Source: Mycolicibacter hiberniae (lineage in GTDB: Bacteria; Actinomycetota; Actinomycetes; Mycobacteriales; Mycobacteriaceae). Taken from it: DNA of 64,000 nucleotides. Under the pieces are notes generated by a model. That model made no database searches and was not told the origin of the DNA. It was given only the letters and a program-made list of their open reading frames with translations. Both the position numbers and the translations under genes were made by a program. Positions 1 to 8,595 of this stretch are shown here, piece after piece. How positions within the stretch are numbered: the stretch's first letter is position 1; each line of letters begins with the position of its first letter. Where the stretch lies: contig NZ_AP022609.1 in assembly GCF_010729485.1 (NCBI RefSeq), positions 248,001-312,000 on the forward strand, written 5' to 3'.

Positions 1-55
1 GGCTGGCGCAACGGTACTGAGTCAAAAAAATCAAGTGAATCAAGGAGTTTCGACT

Positions 56-1762
56 GTGGGTGTGCCCGTATATCGCCGGATTCTGGAGTTGTTCGAGGCC
101 GAGGGCGTCAACACGCTGTTCGGCATCCCCGACCCCAACTTCGTGCACATGTTCGTCGAGGCCGAGCAACGCGGCTGGTCGGTGGTGGCGCCGCACCACG
201 AGGAGAGTGCGGGATTCATGGCCGAGGCGGCCTCCCGGATGACCGGCCGGCCGGGTCTGTGCATCGGCACCCTGGGACCGGGAGTCGCCAATATCGCCGG
301 GGCGATGATGTGCGCGAAGGTGGAGAACTCCCCGGTGGTGTTCCTGGGCGGCCAGCGCGCCCGCATCACCGAGCGCCGGGTGCGGCGCGGGCGGATCCAG
401 TTCGTCCGCCAGGAAGAGCTCTTCACGCCGTCGGTCAAATACAGCGCGTCGATCGAATACGCCGACCAGACCGACGAGATCGTGCACGAGGCGATTCGCC
501 GCGCGCTGTCCGGCACGCCCGGACCGGCCTACATCGAATACCCGTCCCACGTCATCCTCGAAGAACTCGACGTCGCCGCCCCGGCCGAGCCGCACCGCTA
601 TCGGCTGGTCAACCAGCGCGCCGGCGGGCCCGAGGTCGCCGAGGCCGCCGAGATCATCCGCAACGCATCCAGCCCGATCCTGCTGGTGGGCCACGGGGTG
701 CACACCTCACGCAGCGCGTCCGCGGTCGCCGAGCTGGCTCAGCTGATGGCCTGCCCGATCATCCAGACCTCCGGGGGCACCGCGTTCATCCCCGGCCTGG
801 AAGAGCGCACCTTTCCCTACGGTTTCTCCACCGCGGCCGTCGAAGCCGTCGCCGGCTCCGATGTCTGCGTGGCGCTGGGCACCGAGTTGGGCGAGCCGGT
901 GCACTACGGCACCACCCGGCACTGGGCGGACAAGAACGCCGAACGCAAGTGGATCTACGTCGAGCAGGACCCGATGGCGATCGGGGTGAACCGGCCGGTG
1001 GACGTGCCGCTGGTGGGCGACCTGCGCGGTATCGTGCCGCAACTTGTCGACGCGCTCAAAAACAGCCCCCGCACACCGTCGCCCGACCTGGCCAGGTGGA
1101 TCGAACAGGATGCCGACCAGCTCGCCGAGTTGGCCCAAACCGCACCCGCGGGGCGCAGTCCGGTGCACCCGGCGCGCTTTGTGGTCGAGGCCACGAAGGC
1201 TTTTCCGTCCGAGGGCATCATGGTCCGCGACGGCGGCGCGACGGTGATCTTCCAGTGGACCTACTCACAGGCCAAACCGCATGACGTGATGTGGAACCAG
1301 AACTTCGGACACCTGGGCACCGGACTGCCCTACGCCGTCGGGGCCTCGGTCGCCGAGGGCGGTAAACGGCCGGTGATGCTGCTGACCAGCGACTCGGCGT
1401 TCCTGTTCCACATCGCCGAGCTGGAGACCGCGGCCCGGCTGAACCTGCCGCTGGTCTGCGTGGTGGGCGTGGACCACCAATGGGGCCTGGAAGTGGGGGT
1501 CTACAAGCGGACGTTCGAACAGCCTTCCCCGCAGCCCGGCGTGCACTGGAGCAAGAACGTCCGGTTCGACAAGATTGCCGAGGGCATGGGCTGCCATGGG
1601 GAGTACGTCGACGACGAGGCCCAGATCGGACCGGCGATCGAGCGGGCCTACGCCACCGGCGGGACGGCGGTGATCCACGTCTGCATCGACCCGAAGGCGA
1701 ACTCCGAAGAGATGCCCAACTACGCCGAGTTCCGGACCTGGTATGCCGAGGGAACCCAGTGA
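56..1762 (+). CDS. Thiamine-diphosphate-dependent acetolactate synthase-like enzyme
   Basis: A full-length ThDP enzyme of the acetolactate synthase / 2-hydroxyacyl-CoA lyase / oxalyl-CoA decarboxylase type, with N-terminal PYR, central and C-terminal PP domains. The cofactor-activating glutamate sits in HHEES at about residue 49. The C-terminal ThDP motif is weak: where GDG is usual the protein reads TSDSAF around residue 446, keeping the metal-binding Asp, and the usual NN is replaced by DHQWG. I start at GTG 56 because AAGGAG (42-47) lies 8 bases upstream; an in-frame GTG at 35 lacks a site. It leads a run with acyl-CoA dehydrogenases, a CoA-transferase, a hydratase and a thiolase, so a carboligase or lyase acting on a CoA thioester or 2-keto acid is likely. 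True acetolactate synthase is unlikely because no small subunit or other ilv gene is near. Confidence 0.8.
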   Translation: MGVPVYRRILELFEAEGVNTLFGIPDPNFVHMFVEAEQRGWSVVAPHHEESAGFMAEAASRMTGRPGLCIGTLGPGVANIAGAMMCAKVENSPVVFLGGQRARITERRVRRGRIQFVRQEELFTPSVKYSASIEYADQTDEIVHEAIRRALSGTPGPAYIEYPSHVILEELDVAAPAEPHRYRLVNQRAGGPEVAEAAEIIRNASSPILLVGHGVHTSRSASAVAELAQLMACPIIQTSGGTAFIPGLEERTFPYGFSTAAVEAVAGSDVCVALGTELGEPVHYGTTRHWADKNAERKWIYVEQDPMAIGVNRPVDVPLVGDLRGIVPQLVDALKNSPRTPSPDLARWIEQDADQLAELAQTAPAGRSPVHPARFVVEATKAFPSEGIMVRDGGATVIFQWTYSQAKPHDVMWNQNFGHLGTGLPYAVGASVAEGGKRPVMLLTSDSAFLFHIAELETAARLNLPLVCVVGVDHQWGLEVGVYKRTFEQPSPQPGVHWSKNVRFDKIAEGMGCHGEYVDDEAQIGPAIERAYATGGTAVIHVCIDPKANSEEMPNYAEFRTWYAEGTQ

Positions 1763-1820
1763 GAATATTTTTCTCGTTTAGGAATAACAACGTGCAGGCG
1801 CGGAGGGGCTGGAGGCGATC
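1763..1820. other. Short AT-rich spacer before acyl-CoA dehydrogenase gene
   Basis: This 58-base gap is AT-rich for this genome and starts with a small inverted repeat (GAGAA / TTCTC). The ribosome site GGAGG (1811-1815) for the next gene closes it. It could hold a weak internal promoter or processing site; no terminator is evident. Confidence 0.3.
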
Positions 1821-3011
1821 ATGTCCGGCGGAATGAGCTTCGAACTGACCGAGGACCAGCAGCTGATCCGCAAGTCGATCGCCGAACTCGCGGCGAAGTT
1901 CGACGACCACTACTGGATGACCAAAGACCTGGCGCACGAATTCCCCCAGGAGTTCTACGACGCCGTCGCCGGCGGCGGCTGGCTGGGCATGACCATCCCC
2001 GAGCAGTACGGCGGCCACGGGCTGGGCATCACCGAGGCGACGTTGCTGGCCGAGGAAGTCGCGCGCTCGGGTGGGGGCATGAACGCGGCCAGCGCCATCC
2101 ACATGTCGATCTTCGGCATGCAGCCAGTGGTGGTCTTCGGCTCGGATGCGATGAAGGCCGAAACCCTGCCCCGCATCGTCAGCGGCGACCTGCACGTGTG
2201 CTTCGGCGTCACCGAACCGACCGCGGGACTGGACACCTCACGTATCACCACGTTCGCCCGGCGGGACGGCAGCGACTACGTGGTCAACGGCCGCAAGGTG
2301 TGGATCTCCAAGGCACTGGAGTCGGAGAAGATCCTGCTGCTGACCCGCACCGAGTCCCGTGAGGACGTGGAAAAGCGAGGGGCCAAACCGACCGACGGCC
2401 TCACCCTGTTTCTCACCGACATCGACCGAAACCACGTCGACATCCGGCCGATCACCAAGATGGGCCGAAATGCGGTGTCGTCCAACGAAGTGTTCATCGA
2501 CGACCTGCGCATCCCGGCCGAACACCGGATCGGGGAGGAGGGCAAGGGGTTCTCCTACATCCTGCACGGGCTCAACCCAGAGCGCATGCTGATCGCCGCC
2601 GAGGCGCTCGGCATCGGCCGGGTCGCCCTGGACCGGGCGGTCAAGTACGCCAACGAGCGAGTGGTGTTCGACCGGCCGATCGGCATGAACCAGGGCATCC
2701 AGTTCCCCCTCGCCGACTCGCTGGCTCGCCTGGATGCCGCCGAGCTGATCCTGCGCAAGGCCACCTGGCTCTACGACAACGGCAAGGCCTGCGGCAGGGA
2801 AGCCAACATGGCCAAATATCTGTGCGCCGACGCCGGGTTCGCGGCCGCCGACCGCGCTTTGCAGACCCACGGCGGGATGGGCTACTCCGAGGAGTACAAC
2901 ATCTCCCGGTTCTTCCGGGAGTCCCGCCTGATGAAGATCGCGCCGGTCAGCCAGGAGATGATCCTGAACTTCCTCGGCTCGCACGTGCTCGGCCTGCCGA
3001 GGGCCTACTGA
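1821..3011 (+). CDS. Acyl-CoA dehydrogenase
   Basis: FAD-dependent acyl-CoA dehydrogenase, 396 residues, the normal family length, for alpha,beta-desaturation of an acyl-CoA. The N-terminal helical domain, the middle beta domain (CFGVTEPTAG, then the WISKA segment) and the C-terminal helical domain (THGGMGYSEEYNISRFFR) are all present. A glutamate at residue 379 in the C-terminal PVSQEM segment is in the place of the usual catalytic base. GGAGG lies 5 bases before ATG 1821; a second in-frame ATG at 1833 is possible. Its TGA overlaps the ATG of the CoA-transferase (TGATG), so the two are probably translationally coupled. The substrate is not evident. Confidence 0.9.
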   Translation: MSGGMSFELTEDQQLIRKSIAELAAKFDDHYWMTKDLAHEFPQEFYDAVAGGGWLGMTIPEQYGGHGLGITEATLLAEEVARSGGGMNAASAIHMSIFGMQPVVVFGSDAMKAETLPRIVSGDLHVCFGVTEPTAGLDTSRITTFARRDGSDYVVNGRKVWISKALESEKILLLTRTESREDVEKRGAKPTDGLTLFLTDIDRNHVDIRPITKMGRNAVSSNEVFIDDLRIPAEHRIGEEGKGFSYILHGLNPERMLIAAEALGIGRVALDRAVKYANERVVFDRPIGMNQGIQFPLADSLARLDAAELILRKATWLYDNGKACGREANMAKYLCADAGFAAADRALQTHGGMGYSEEYNISRFFRESRLMKIAPVSQEMILNFLGSHVLGLPRAY

Positions 3012-4216
3012 TGGCCGCCGCGCCGCTGGCCGGGATCACGGTGGTGGCGCTGGAACAGGCGGTGTCGGCGCCCATGTGCACCCGCACCCTGGCCGACTTC
3101 GGCGCCCGTGTCATCAAGGTGGAGAACCCCGACGGCGGTGACTTCGCCCGCTATTACGACGACGTCGTCAACGGCCAGGCCGCGCACTTCGTCTGGGTCA
3201 ACCGGGGCAAGGAGTCGGTGACACTGGATCTGAAAAGCGAAGCGGGACGCGACGTCTTGCATCAACTGTTGGACCGCGCGGACGTGCTGGTGTCCAACCT
3301 CGCGCCGGGCGCGACCGCACGGCTGGGCCTGGCCGCCGAACAGATGGCGCAGCGGCACCCGCAGGTGATCGCCGTGGAGATCGACGGCTACGGCAGCGGC
3401 GGGCCGCTGTCGCACAAGCGGGCCTACGACCTGCTGGTACAGGCGGAGTCGGGAGTGTGCTCGGTGACCGGCCACCCGGGCGCGCCGGCGAAACCGGGTC
3501 CGCCGGTGGCCGATGTGACCTCCGGGCTCTACGCCGCGCTGTCGATCATGGCCCTGCTGATAGGCCGCCGGGCGCAACCGGATTCGCCCGCTCCGTCGGT
3601 CGGGGTGAGTCTGTTCGACACCATGGCCGAGTTGATGGGCTACCACCTGACCTACGCGCGGCACTCCGGAATCGATCAGCAGCCATTGGGCATGAGCTCG
3701 CCGGCCGTGGCGCCCTACGGCGCCTATCCGACCGCCGACGGCCACACCGTGGTGCTGGGCACCACCAATGACCGGGAGTGGCAGCGGCTGGCCCGGGAAT
3801 TGCTGGGCCGCAACGACCTTGCCGACGACCCCCGATTCGCCGGCAACGCGGACCGGGTCGCGAACCGCCCGATCCTCGACGAAGCGATCGCGGCGTGGTG
3901 CGCGCGCCACGACCTGGCCCACATCCAGGACACCGCCGATGCCGCCGGAATCGGCAATGCGCGCTACAACACGCCCAGCGACGTCCTGGCGCACCCGCAG
4001 CTTGCCCAACGCGACCGGTGGCACCGGATCGACACCCCCGCCGGCCCCATCCCGTCGCTGCTGCCGCCGCCGGTGATCGCCGGCTACCAACCCCCGATGG
4101 GGGCGGTACCGGGCCTGGGCGAACACACCGACGCGGTGCTGGGCGAGCTGGGGCTGAGCAGCGCCGACATCGCCGCCCTGCGCCGGCAGGGGGCGATAGG
4201 GCAGGCTGAGTGCTGA
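3011..4216 (+). CDS. Family III (CaiB/BaiF) CoA-transferase
   Basis: 401-residue CoA-transferase of the CaiB/BaiF (formyl-CoA transferase, 2-methylacyl-CoA racemase) family. The N-terminal Rossmann-like part carries the GADVIKVE-type motif (GARVIKVENP). The catalytic aspartate is D168 in PVADVTSG, at the same position as in formyl-CoA transferases. It probably activates the pathway substrate by swapping CoA from another thioester. The start at 3011 overlaps the upstream stop by one base (TGATG), and the downstream hydratase is joined the same way. An open frame extends upstream but lies inside the previous gene. Confidence 0.88.
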   Translation: MAAAPLAGITVVALEQAVSAPMCTRTLADFGARVIKVENPDGGDFARYYDDVVNGQAAHFVWVNRGKESVTLDLKSEAGRDVLHQLLDRADVLVSNLAPGATARLGLAAEQMAQRHPQVIAVEIDGYGSGGPLSHKRAYDLLVQAESGVCSVTGHPGAPAKPGPPVADVTSGLYAALSIMALLIGRRAQPDSPAPSVGVSLFDTMAELMGYHLTYARHSGIDQQPLGMSSPAVAPYGAYPTADGHTVVLGTTNDREWQRLARELLGRNDLADDPRFAGNADRVANRPILDEAIAAWCARHDLAHIQDTADAAGIGNARYNTPSDVLAHPQLAQRDRWHRIDTPAGPIPSLLPPPVIAGYQPPMGAVPGLGEHTDAVLGELGLSSADIAALRRQGAIGQAEC

Positions 4217-5022
4217 TGGCCTCCGACGCTGAACCGCTGCTGCTGCGTGCCGACCGCGACGGCGTGCGCACACTGACCCTCAATCGGCCCGCCCGCAAGA
4301 ACGCGATCAGCCCGGCGCTGTGGCGCCAGCTGCGCGACGCCCTGCGCGACGCCGCCGACGACCGCGATCTGCGGGCACTGGTGATCACCGGTGCCGGCGG
4401 GGCGTTCTGCTCGGGTGCCGACATCGGCACACCCGACGAGGTCCACCCGGCCGAGAAGTTGCGCCGGCTGTCCGATGTCGCGTTGGCCCTGCATGAGTTG
4501 GCCGTGCCCACCGTCGCGAAAGTGAACGGTGTCGCGGTCGGGGCCGGCTGGAACCTGGCGCTGGGGTGCGACCTGGTGGTGGCGACCCCGGAGTCGCGGT
4601 TCTGTCAGATCTTCGCCAAACGCGGGCTTTCGCTGGACCTGGCCGGGTCCTGGCTGCTGCCCAAACTGGTCGGGTTGCAACAGGCCAAGCGCCTGGCGCT
4701 GCTGGCCGACACCATCGACGCCGCCGAGGCGCAGGCGCTGAACCTGGTGACCTGGGTGGTCGGCGCCGGGGAGATCGACGGCTTCGTCGACGACCTCGCC
4801 GACCGGCTCGCCGCCGGCCCGCCGCGGGCGCTGGCACAGACCAAGGCACTGCTCAACCAGGGCGCCGACGCCACCCTGGCCGAGGCGCTGGCCAATGAGA
4901 CCCGCGCCCAGATCGCCAATTTCGCGGGCACCGATGCCGCGGAAGCCTATGCGGCCTTCGCCGAGAAGCGCCCCGCGCGCTTCACCGGCGGCTGGCTGCC
5001 CACGTCAAGGAGATCGGAGTAG
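4216..5022 (+). CDS. Enoyl-CoA hydratase/isomerase family protein
   Basis: Crotonase-fold protein of 268 residues, the usual length. The oxyanion-hole segments are present (GAFCSGADIG; GVAVGAGWNLALGCDLVVA). The usual catalytic Glu of the PEvxLGL motif is not conserved: the segment reads FAKRGLSLDLAGSW, so isomerase or hydrolase chemistry is as likely as plain hydration. I chose ATG 4216 because it overlaps the previous stop (TGATG) as the upstream gene does; GTG 4210 in frame is an alternative. It belongs to the 56-7329 catabolic run. Confidence 0.85.
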   Translation: MASDAEPLLLRADRDGVRTLTLNRPARKNAISPALWRQLRDALRDAADDRDLRALVITGAGGAFCSGADIGTPDEVHPAEKLRRLSDVALALHELAVPTVAKVNGVAVGAGWNLALGCDLVVATPESRFCQIFAKRGLSLDLAGSWLLPKLVGLQQAKRLALLADTIDAAEAQALNLVTWVVGAGEIDGFVDDLADRLAAGPPRALAQTKALLNQGADATLAEALANETRAQIANFAGTDAAEAYAAFAEKRPARFTGGWLPTSRRSE

Positions 5023-5026
5023 TCAG

Positions 5027-6172
5027 ATGCGACCCACGGTGATCGTCGAAGCGGTCCGCACCCCCGTCGGAAAGCGCAACGGCGGGTTGTCCGGTACGCA
5101 CGCGGCGGACCTGTCTGCGATCGTGCTCAACGAACTGATGCACCGCGCCGGCGTCGAGCCCGAGGTGGTCGACGACGTGGTGTGGGGCTGCGTGTCGCAG
5201 ATCGGCGACCAGTCCTCCAACGTCGGCCGCTACGCGGTGCTGGCCGCCGGTTGGCCCGAGCACGTTCCGGCCACCACCGTCAACCGCGCCTGCGGCTCCA
5301 GCCAGCAGGCGCTGGACTTCGCGGTGCAGGCCGTGATGTCCGGCCAGCAGGACATCGTGGTCGCCGGGGGCGTCGAGGTGATGAGCCGGGTCCCGCTCGG
5401 GGCCGCGCGCGCCACCGGAGAACCTTTCGGGCCCAAGGCACTGGCCCGCTACGACGGCTTCCAGTTCAACCAGGGGACCGGCGCCGAGATGATCTGCCAG
5501 AAGTGGGGTTTGGACCGCACTGCGCTCGACGAGTACTCGGCGCGTTCCCATGAGCTGGCCGCCGCCGCGCAGGACGCCGGGGCTTTCCGCGACCAGATTG
5601 TTCCCGTCGCCACCGACGGCGGGGTGGTCGACGCCGACGAGGGCATTCGCCGCGGCACCACCGCCGAGAAACTGGCCGGCCTCAAACCCGCCTTCGCCGA
5701 GGACGGCCTGATCCACGCCGGCAACTCCTCGCAGATCTCCGACGGCGCTGCGGCGCTTCTGGTGATGAGCGAGGACGAGGCCGCCCGGCGCGGGCTGACC
5801 CCGCTGGTGCGGTACCGGGCCGGCGCGGTGACCGGGGCCGACCCGGTCCTGATGCTCACCGGCCCCATCCCGGTCACCGCGAAGGTGCTCCAGCGTGCCG
5901 GACTGGGGATCACCGACATCGGCGTGTTCGAGGTCAACGAGGCGTTCGCCCCGGTGCCGCTGGCCTGGCTGGCCGAGACCGGCGCGCACGCCGACCGGCT
6001 CAACCCGGTCGGCGGAGCGATCGCCTTGGGTCACCCACTCGGCGCTTCTGGAGCGGTGCTGATGACCCGGATGATTCATCACATGCGCGACAACGGGATT
6101 CGCTACGGGCTGCAGACCATGTGCGAGGGCGGCGGTACCGCCAACGCCACCATCGTCGAGCTGGCCGGATAG
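5027..6172 (+). CDS. Thiolase (acetyl-CoA acyltransferase)
   Basis: Thiolase of 381 residues that cleaves a 3-ketoacyl-CoA with CoA, or condenses two acyl-CoAs. All three catalytic motifs are present: nucleophile C89 (NRACGSS), H336 (GHPLGASG) and C366 (MCEGGG). GGAG (5016-5019) lies 7 bases before ATG 5027 and the gap to the upstream stop is 4 bases. It supplies the last step of a beta-oxidation set here. No 3-hydroxyacyl-CoA dehydrogenase gene is in the cluster, so that step must come from elsewhere, for example fadB at 26.7 kb. Confidence 0.92.
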   Translation: MRPTVIVEAVRTPVGKRNGGLSGTHAADLSAIVLNELMHRAGVEPEVVDDVVWGCVSQIGDQSSNVGRYAVLAAGWPEHVPATTVNRACGSSQQALDFAVQAVMSGQQDIVVAGGVEVMSRVPLGAARATGEPFGPKALARYDGFQFNQGTGAEMICQKWGLDRTALDEYSARSHELAAAAQDAGAFRDQIVPVATDGGVVDADEGIRRGTTAEKLAGLKPAFAEDGLIHAGNSSQISDGAAALLVMSEDEAARRGLTPLVRYRAGAVTGADPVLMLTGPIPVTAKVLQRAGLGITDIGVFEVNEAFAPVPLAWLAETGAHADRLNPVGGAIALGHPLGASGAVLMTRMIHHMRDNGIRYGLQTMCEGGGTANATIVELAG

Positions 6173-6180
6173 GAACTCGT

Positions 6181-7329
6181 ATGCGGCGCGACCTTTTCAC
6201 CCAAGACCACGAGTCGTTCCGGGCACTGGCCCGCGACTTCGTCGAGAAGCATGTGGTGCCCGAATATCCGCAGTGGGAGAAGGCCGGCCGGATGCCCCGT
6301 GCGGTGTTCGAGCAGCTGGGCTCACTGGGGATGCTCGGGATGGCCATCCCCGAGGAGTACGGCGGCGCGGGCATCGACGACTACCGCTACAACGTGGTGC
6401 TGCAGGAGGAGGCGGCCCGCGCGCTGGTCACGTTATCCACGGTGCGCACCCAACTCGAGGTGATCCTGCCGTATTTCCTGCACTACGCGAACGACGAACA
6501 GCGGGCGCGCTGGTTTCCCGGCCTGGCGGCCGGAACCCTGCTGACCGCGATCGCCATGACCGAACCGGGCACCGGATCGGACCTGGCCGGTATGCGCACC
6601 ACCGCCGTCCGCGACGGCGAGGACTACATCCTCAACGGGGCCAAGACCTTCATCACCGGCGGCATCCAGGCCGACCTGGTGATCGTGGTGGCCCGCACCT
6701 CGACCGACCCCGACAACCGGCGCCGTGGGCTGACCCTGCTGGTGGTTGAGGGCGGCATGCCCGGCTTCGAGCGGGGACGCGAGCTCGACAAGATGGGCTG
6801 CAAGGTCCAAGACACCGCCGAGTTGTCCTTCACCGATGTGCGGGTTCCGGTGACCAACCGGCTGGGGGAGGAGGGCGAGGCCTTCAGCTACCTGGGGCAC
6901 AACCTTGCCCAGGAGCGCCTGACGGTGGCGGTGGGGTCGGTGGCACAGGCCCGCTCGGCGTTGGCCGCCACCATCGACTACGTCAAGAACCGCAACGTGT
7001 TCGGCTCGCCGGTGGCGTCGTTCCAAAACACCAAGTTCGAGTTGGCCGCGGTGTCCACCGAGATCGAGGCCGCGCAATGCATGCTCGACCGGGCGGTAGC
7101 CGATCACGTCGAGGGATCGCTGTCGGGCCCCGACGCCGCCCGCACCAAGCTGTTCTGCACCGAGATGCAGGCCCGGGTCATCGACCGCTGCCTGCAGCTG
7201 TTCGGCGGCTACGGCTACATGATGGAGTACCCGATCGCGCGGCTCTACACCGACGCGCGCGTCGCCCGGATCTATGCCGGGACCAGCGAGGTGATGAAGA
7301 TGATCGTCGCCAAGTCGCTGGGGTTGTGA
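6181..7329 (+). CDS. Acyl-CoA dehydrogenase (second in cluster)
   Basis: Acyl-CoA dehydrogenase of 382 residues. It ends in the classic YAGTSEVMK motif with catalytic base E370, and has MTEPGTGSDLAG in the middle FAD domain and LFGGYGYMMEYP in the C-terminal domain. It starts 8 bases after the thiolase stop and is the last gene of the run before the regulator. It resembles short/branched-chain or glutaryl-type enzymes more than the first dehydrogenase of the cluster, so the two probably act on different intermediates. A longer frame opens upstream inside the thiolase gene but its extra residues are not dehydrogenase-like. Confidence 0.92.
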   Translation: MRRDLFTQDHESFRALARDFVEKHVVPEYPQWEKAGRMPRAVFEQLGSLGMLGMAIPEEYGGAGIDDYRYNVVLQEEAARALVTLSTVRTQLEVILPYFLHYANDEQRARWFPGLAAGTLLTAIAMTEPGTGSDLAGMRTTAVRDGEDYILNGAKTFITGGIQADLVIVVARTSTDPDNRRRGLTLLVVEGGMPGFERGRELDKMGCKVQDTAELSFTDVRVPVTNRLGEEGEAFSYLGHNLAQERLTVAVGSVAQARSALAATIDYVKNRNVFGSPVASFQNTKFELAAVSTEIEAAQCMLDRAVADHVEGSLSGPDAARTKLFCTEMQARVIDRCLQLFGGYGYMMEYPIARLYTDARVARIYAGTSEVMKMIVAKSLGL

Positions 7330-7360
7330 GCGCGGGAACAAAAATTCTTCGATGAGACCC

Positions 7361-7390
7361 TTGTCACAGCCGGCCTAACCAACCTACTGT
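7361..7390 (+). promoter_or_regulatory. Promoter of the TetR regulator gene
   Basis: TTGTCA (7361-7366) and TACTGT (7385-7390) are separated by 18 bases, a fair SigA-type promoter, 34 bases before the GTG start. The -10 hexamer lies inside the inverted repeat described next. Confidence 0.55.
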
Positions 7391-7408
7391 GTGTTCACTC
7401 GGTTGGTT
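7377..7408. promoter_or_regulatory. TetR operator: 8-bp perfect inverted repeat
   Basis: AACCAACC (7377-7384) and GGTTGGTT (7401-7408) are exact reverse complements with 16 bases between them, covering the -10 element and probable transcription start of the tetR gene. Position and symmetry fit an autoregulatory operator; TetR-type binding itself is inferred. Confidence 0.6.
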
Positions 7409-7423
7409 GAACGAAGGAGACCG

Positions 7424-8038
7424 GTGACGTCACCGCGGCCGTACGCCACTCTGCTGGCCAAGGGTGAGGACCGCAGGCAGCGGATCTTGCTGGCAGCCGA
7501 ACAGCTGTTGGCACGCAATGGCTGGCGCAACACCTCGCTGGCGCAGATCGCCCGCAACGCCGGGGTCAGCGCGGCCGGCCTGTTGCATCACTTCGCATCC
7601 AAGGAGCAGCTGCTGCATGCGGTGCTCGACGCCCGCGACGCCGATGACGACATCCACGCCGACCGCAGCGGCGATCTGATCGAGGAGATCCGGCGGGTGG
7701 CCGAGCGGTTCAGCCGGGCGCCCGAGCTGGTCGGCACCTTCACCGTCCTGCTCGCCGAGAACGTCCTGCCCGAAGCGCCGCTGCACGACCGCATGCTGCA
7801 CCGGTACCGCAGCGCGTGGCAGATCGTCGCCGACCTGATCCGGCGAGGCATACATGACGGCCGGTACCGCTCAGACCTCGACGCGGACGCCAAGGCCGTG
7901 GAGATTATCGCCTTTATCAACGGAATGGAGATGTCATGGCTGCTGGATCCATCAATACCGCTGACCGAGGTGTTCGCGGGGTACGCGGAAACACTGGCCC
8001 GCGACTTCACTCCCCGGGAAAAGGACGCCCACCGGTGA
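7424..8038 (+). CDS. TetR/AcrR family transcriptional regulator
   Basis: A 204-residue TetR-type repressor. The N-terminal helix-turn-helix is clear (NTSLAQIARNAGVSAAGLLHHFASKEQLL, about residues 36-64) and is followed by an all-helical ligand domain. AAGGAG (7414-7419) supports GTG 7424; GTG 7391 in frame would lie inside the operator. It follows the catabolic run directly and overlaps the next gene (GTGA), so it likely senses an acyl-CoA or other pathway intermediate and controls these genes together with itself through the 7377-7408 operator. Confidence 0.85.
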   Translation: MTSPRPYATLLAKGEDRRQRILLAAEQLLARNGWRNTSLAQIARNAGVSAAGLLHHFASKEQLLHAVLDARDADDDIHADRSGDLIEEIRRVAERFSRAPELVGTFTVLLAENVLPEAPLHDRMLHRYRSAWQIVADLIRRGIHDGRYRSDLDADAKAVEIIAFINGMEMSWLLDPSIPLTEVFAGYAETLARDFTPREKDAHR

Positions 8039-8574
8039 GCGGGGCCGAGGACCCGGACATGCGCTACCGGTTCGACATCGTGGGCCGCAGCGTCATCGAC
8101 GTCGTCTCCGCGGCCGGGGGTTGGCTCTATGACCGTGCGGCAGCCGGCTGGGACGTCACCGTCATGATCGACGGCGCCGAGGACGTCCGGCCCCTGCAGA
8201 TCCTCGGGGCTCGGGTGGCCGACCTGGCGTCGGTGCTCAAGCAGTGGGACCGCTGGCCGCACCCGCAGACCATCGCGGTGTGCGCGCAGATGTTCGACGG
8301 CCATGCCCAGGTACGCCAAGGCGTGCTCGATGCGCTCGACCACAGCAGCACCGAGGTGACCCTGTGGGGCGACGTGCCGGCGGAACTGGACAGCGACGTC
8401 GACGTCCGCCAGCACCGGCTCAGCGCGGCGGCGCGCGCCTTCAAGGCGCAGGCGCTGCGCGCGGCCGGCATCGCCCCGGCGGGCGCGCGCGACCGCAATG
8501 CCCACGTGGAGTTCTTCCGGTGCGGACCGGCCGCGTGTAGCTCGGTCGCGGCGGATCTGAGCCCGGCCAGTTGA
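8035..8574 (+). CDS. Conserved-looking protein of unknown function
   Basis: I do not recognise this 179-residue protein. It starts on a GTG overlapping the tetR stop (GTGA), so it is co-translated with the regulator. It has no signal peptide or membrane segment. The sequence is mixed alpha/beta: an N-terminal stretch (RYRFDIVGRSVIDVVSAAGG) followed by alternating strands and helices reminiscent of a receiver-like or Rossmann-like fold, and a C-terminal Cys pair (FRCGPAAC). Its place suggests a role in regulation or in the same pathway. Confidence 0.6.
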   Translation: MSGAEDPDMRYRFDIVGRSVIDVVSAAGGWLYDRAAAGWDVTVMIDGAEDVRPLQILGARVADLASVLKQWDRWPHPQTIAVCAQMFDGHAQVRQGVLDALDHSSTEVTLWGDVPAELDSDVDVRQHRLSAAARAFKAQALRAAGIAPAGARDRNAHVEFFRCGPAACSSVAADLSPAS

Positions 8575-8595
8575 GAGCGCGCCCGCGCGTCCGCG

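Noticed and set aside
56..1762. Acetolactate synthase large subunit for branched-chain amino acids
   Set aside because: No small subunit or ilvC gene nearby, and the ThDP motif departs from that of true acetolactate synthases.
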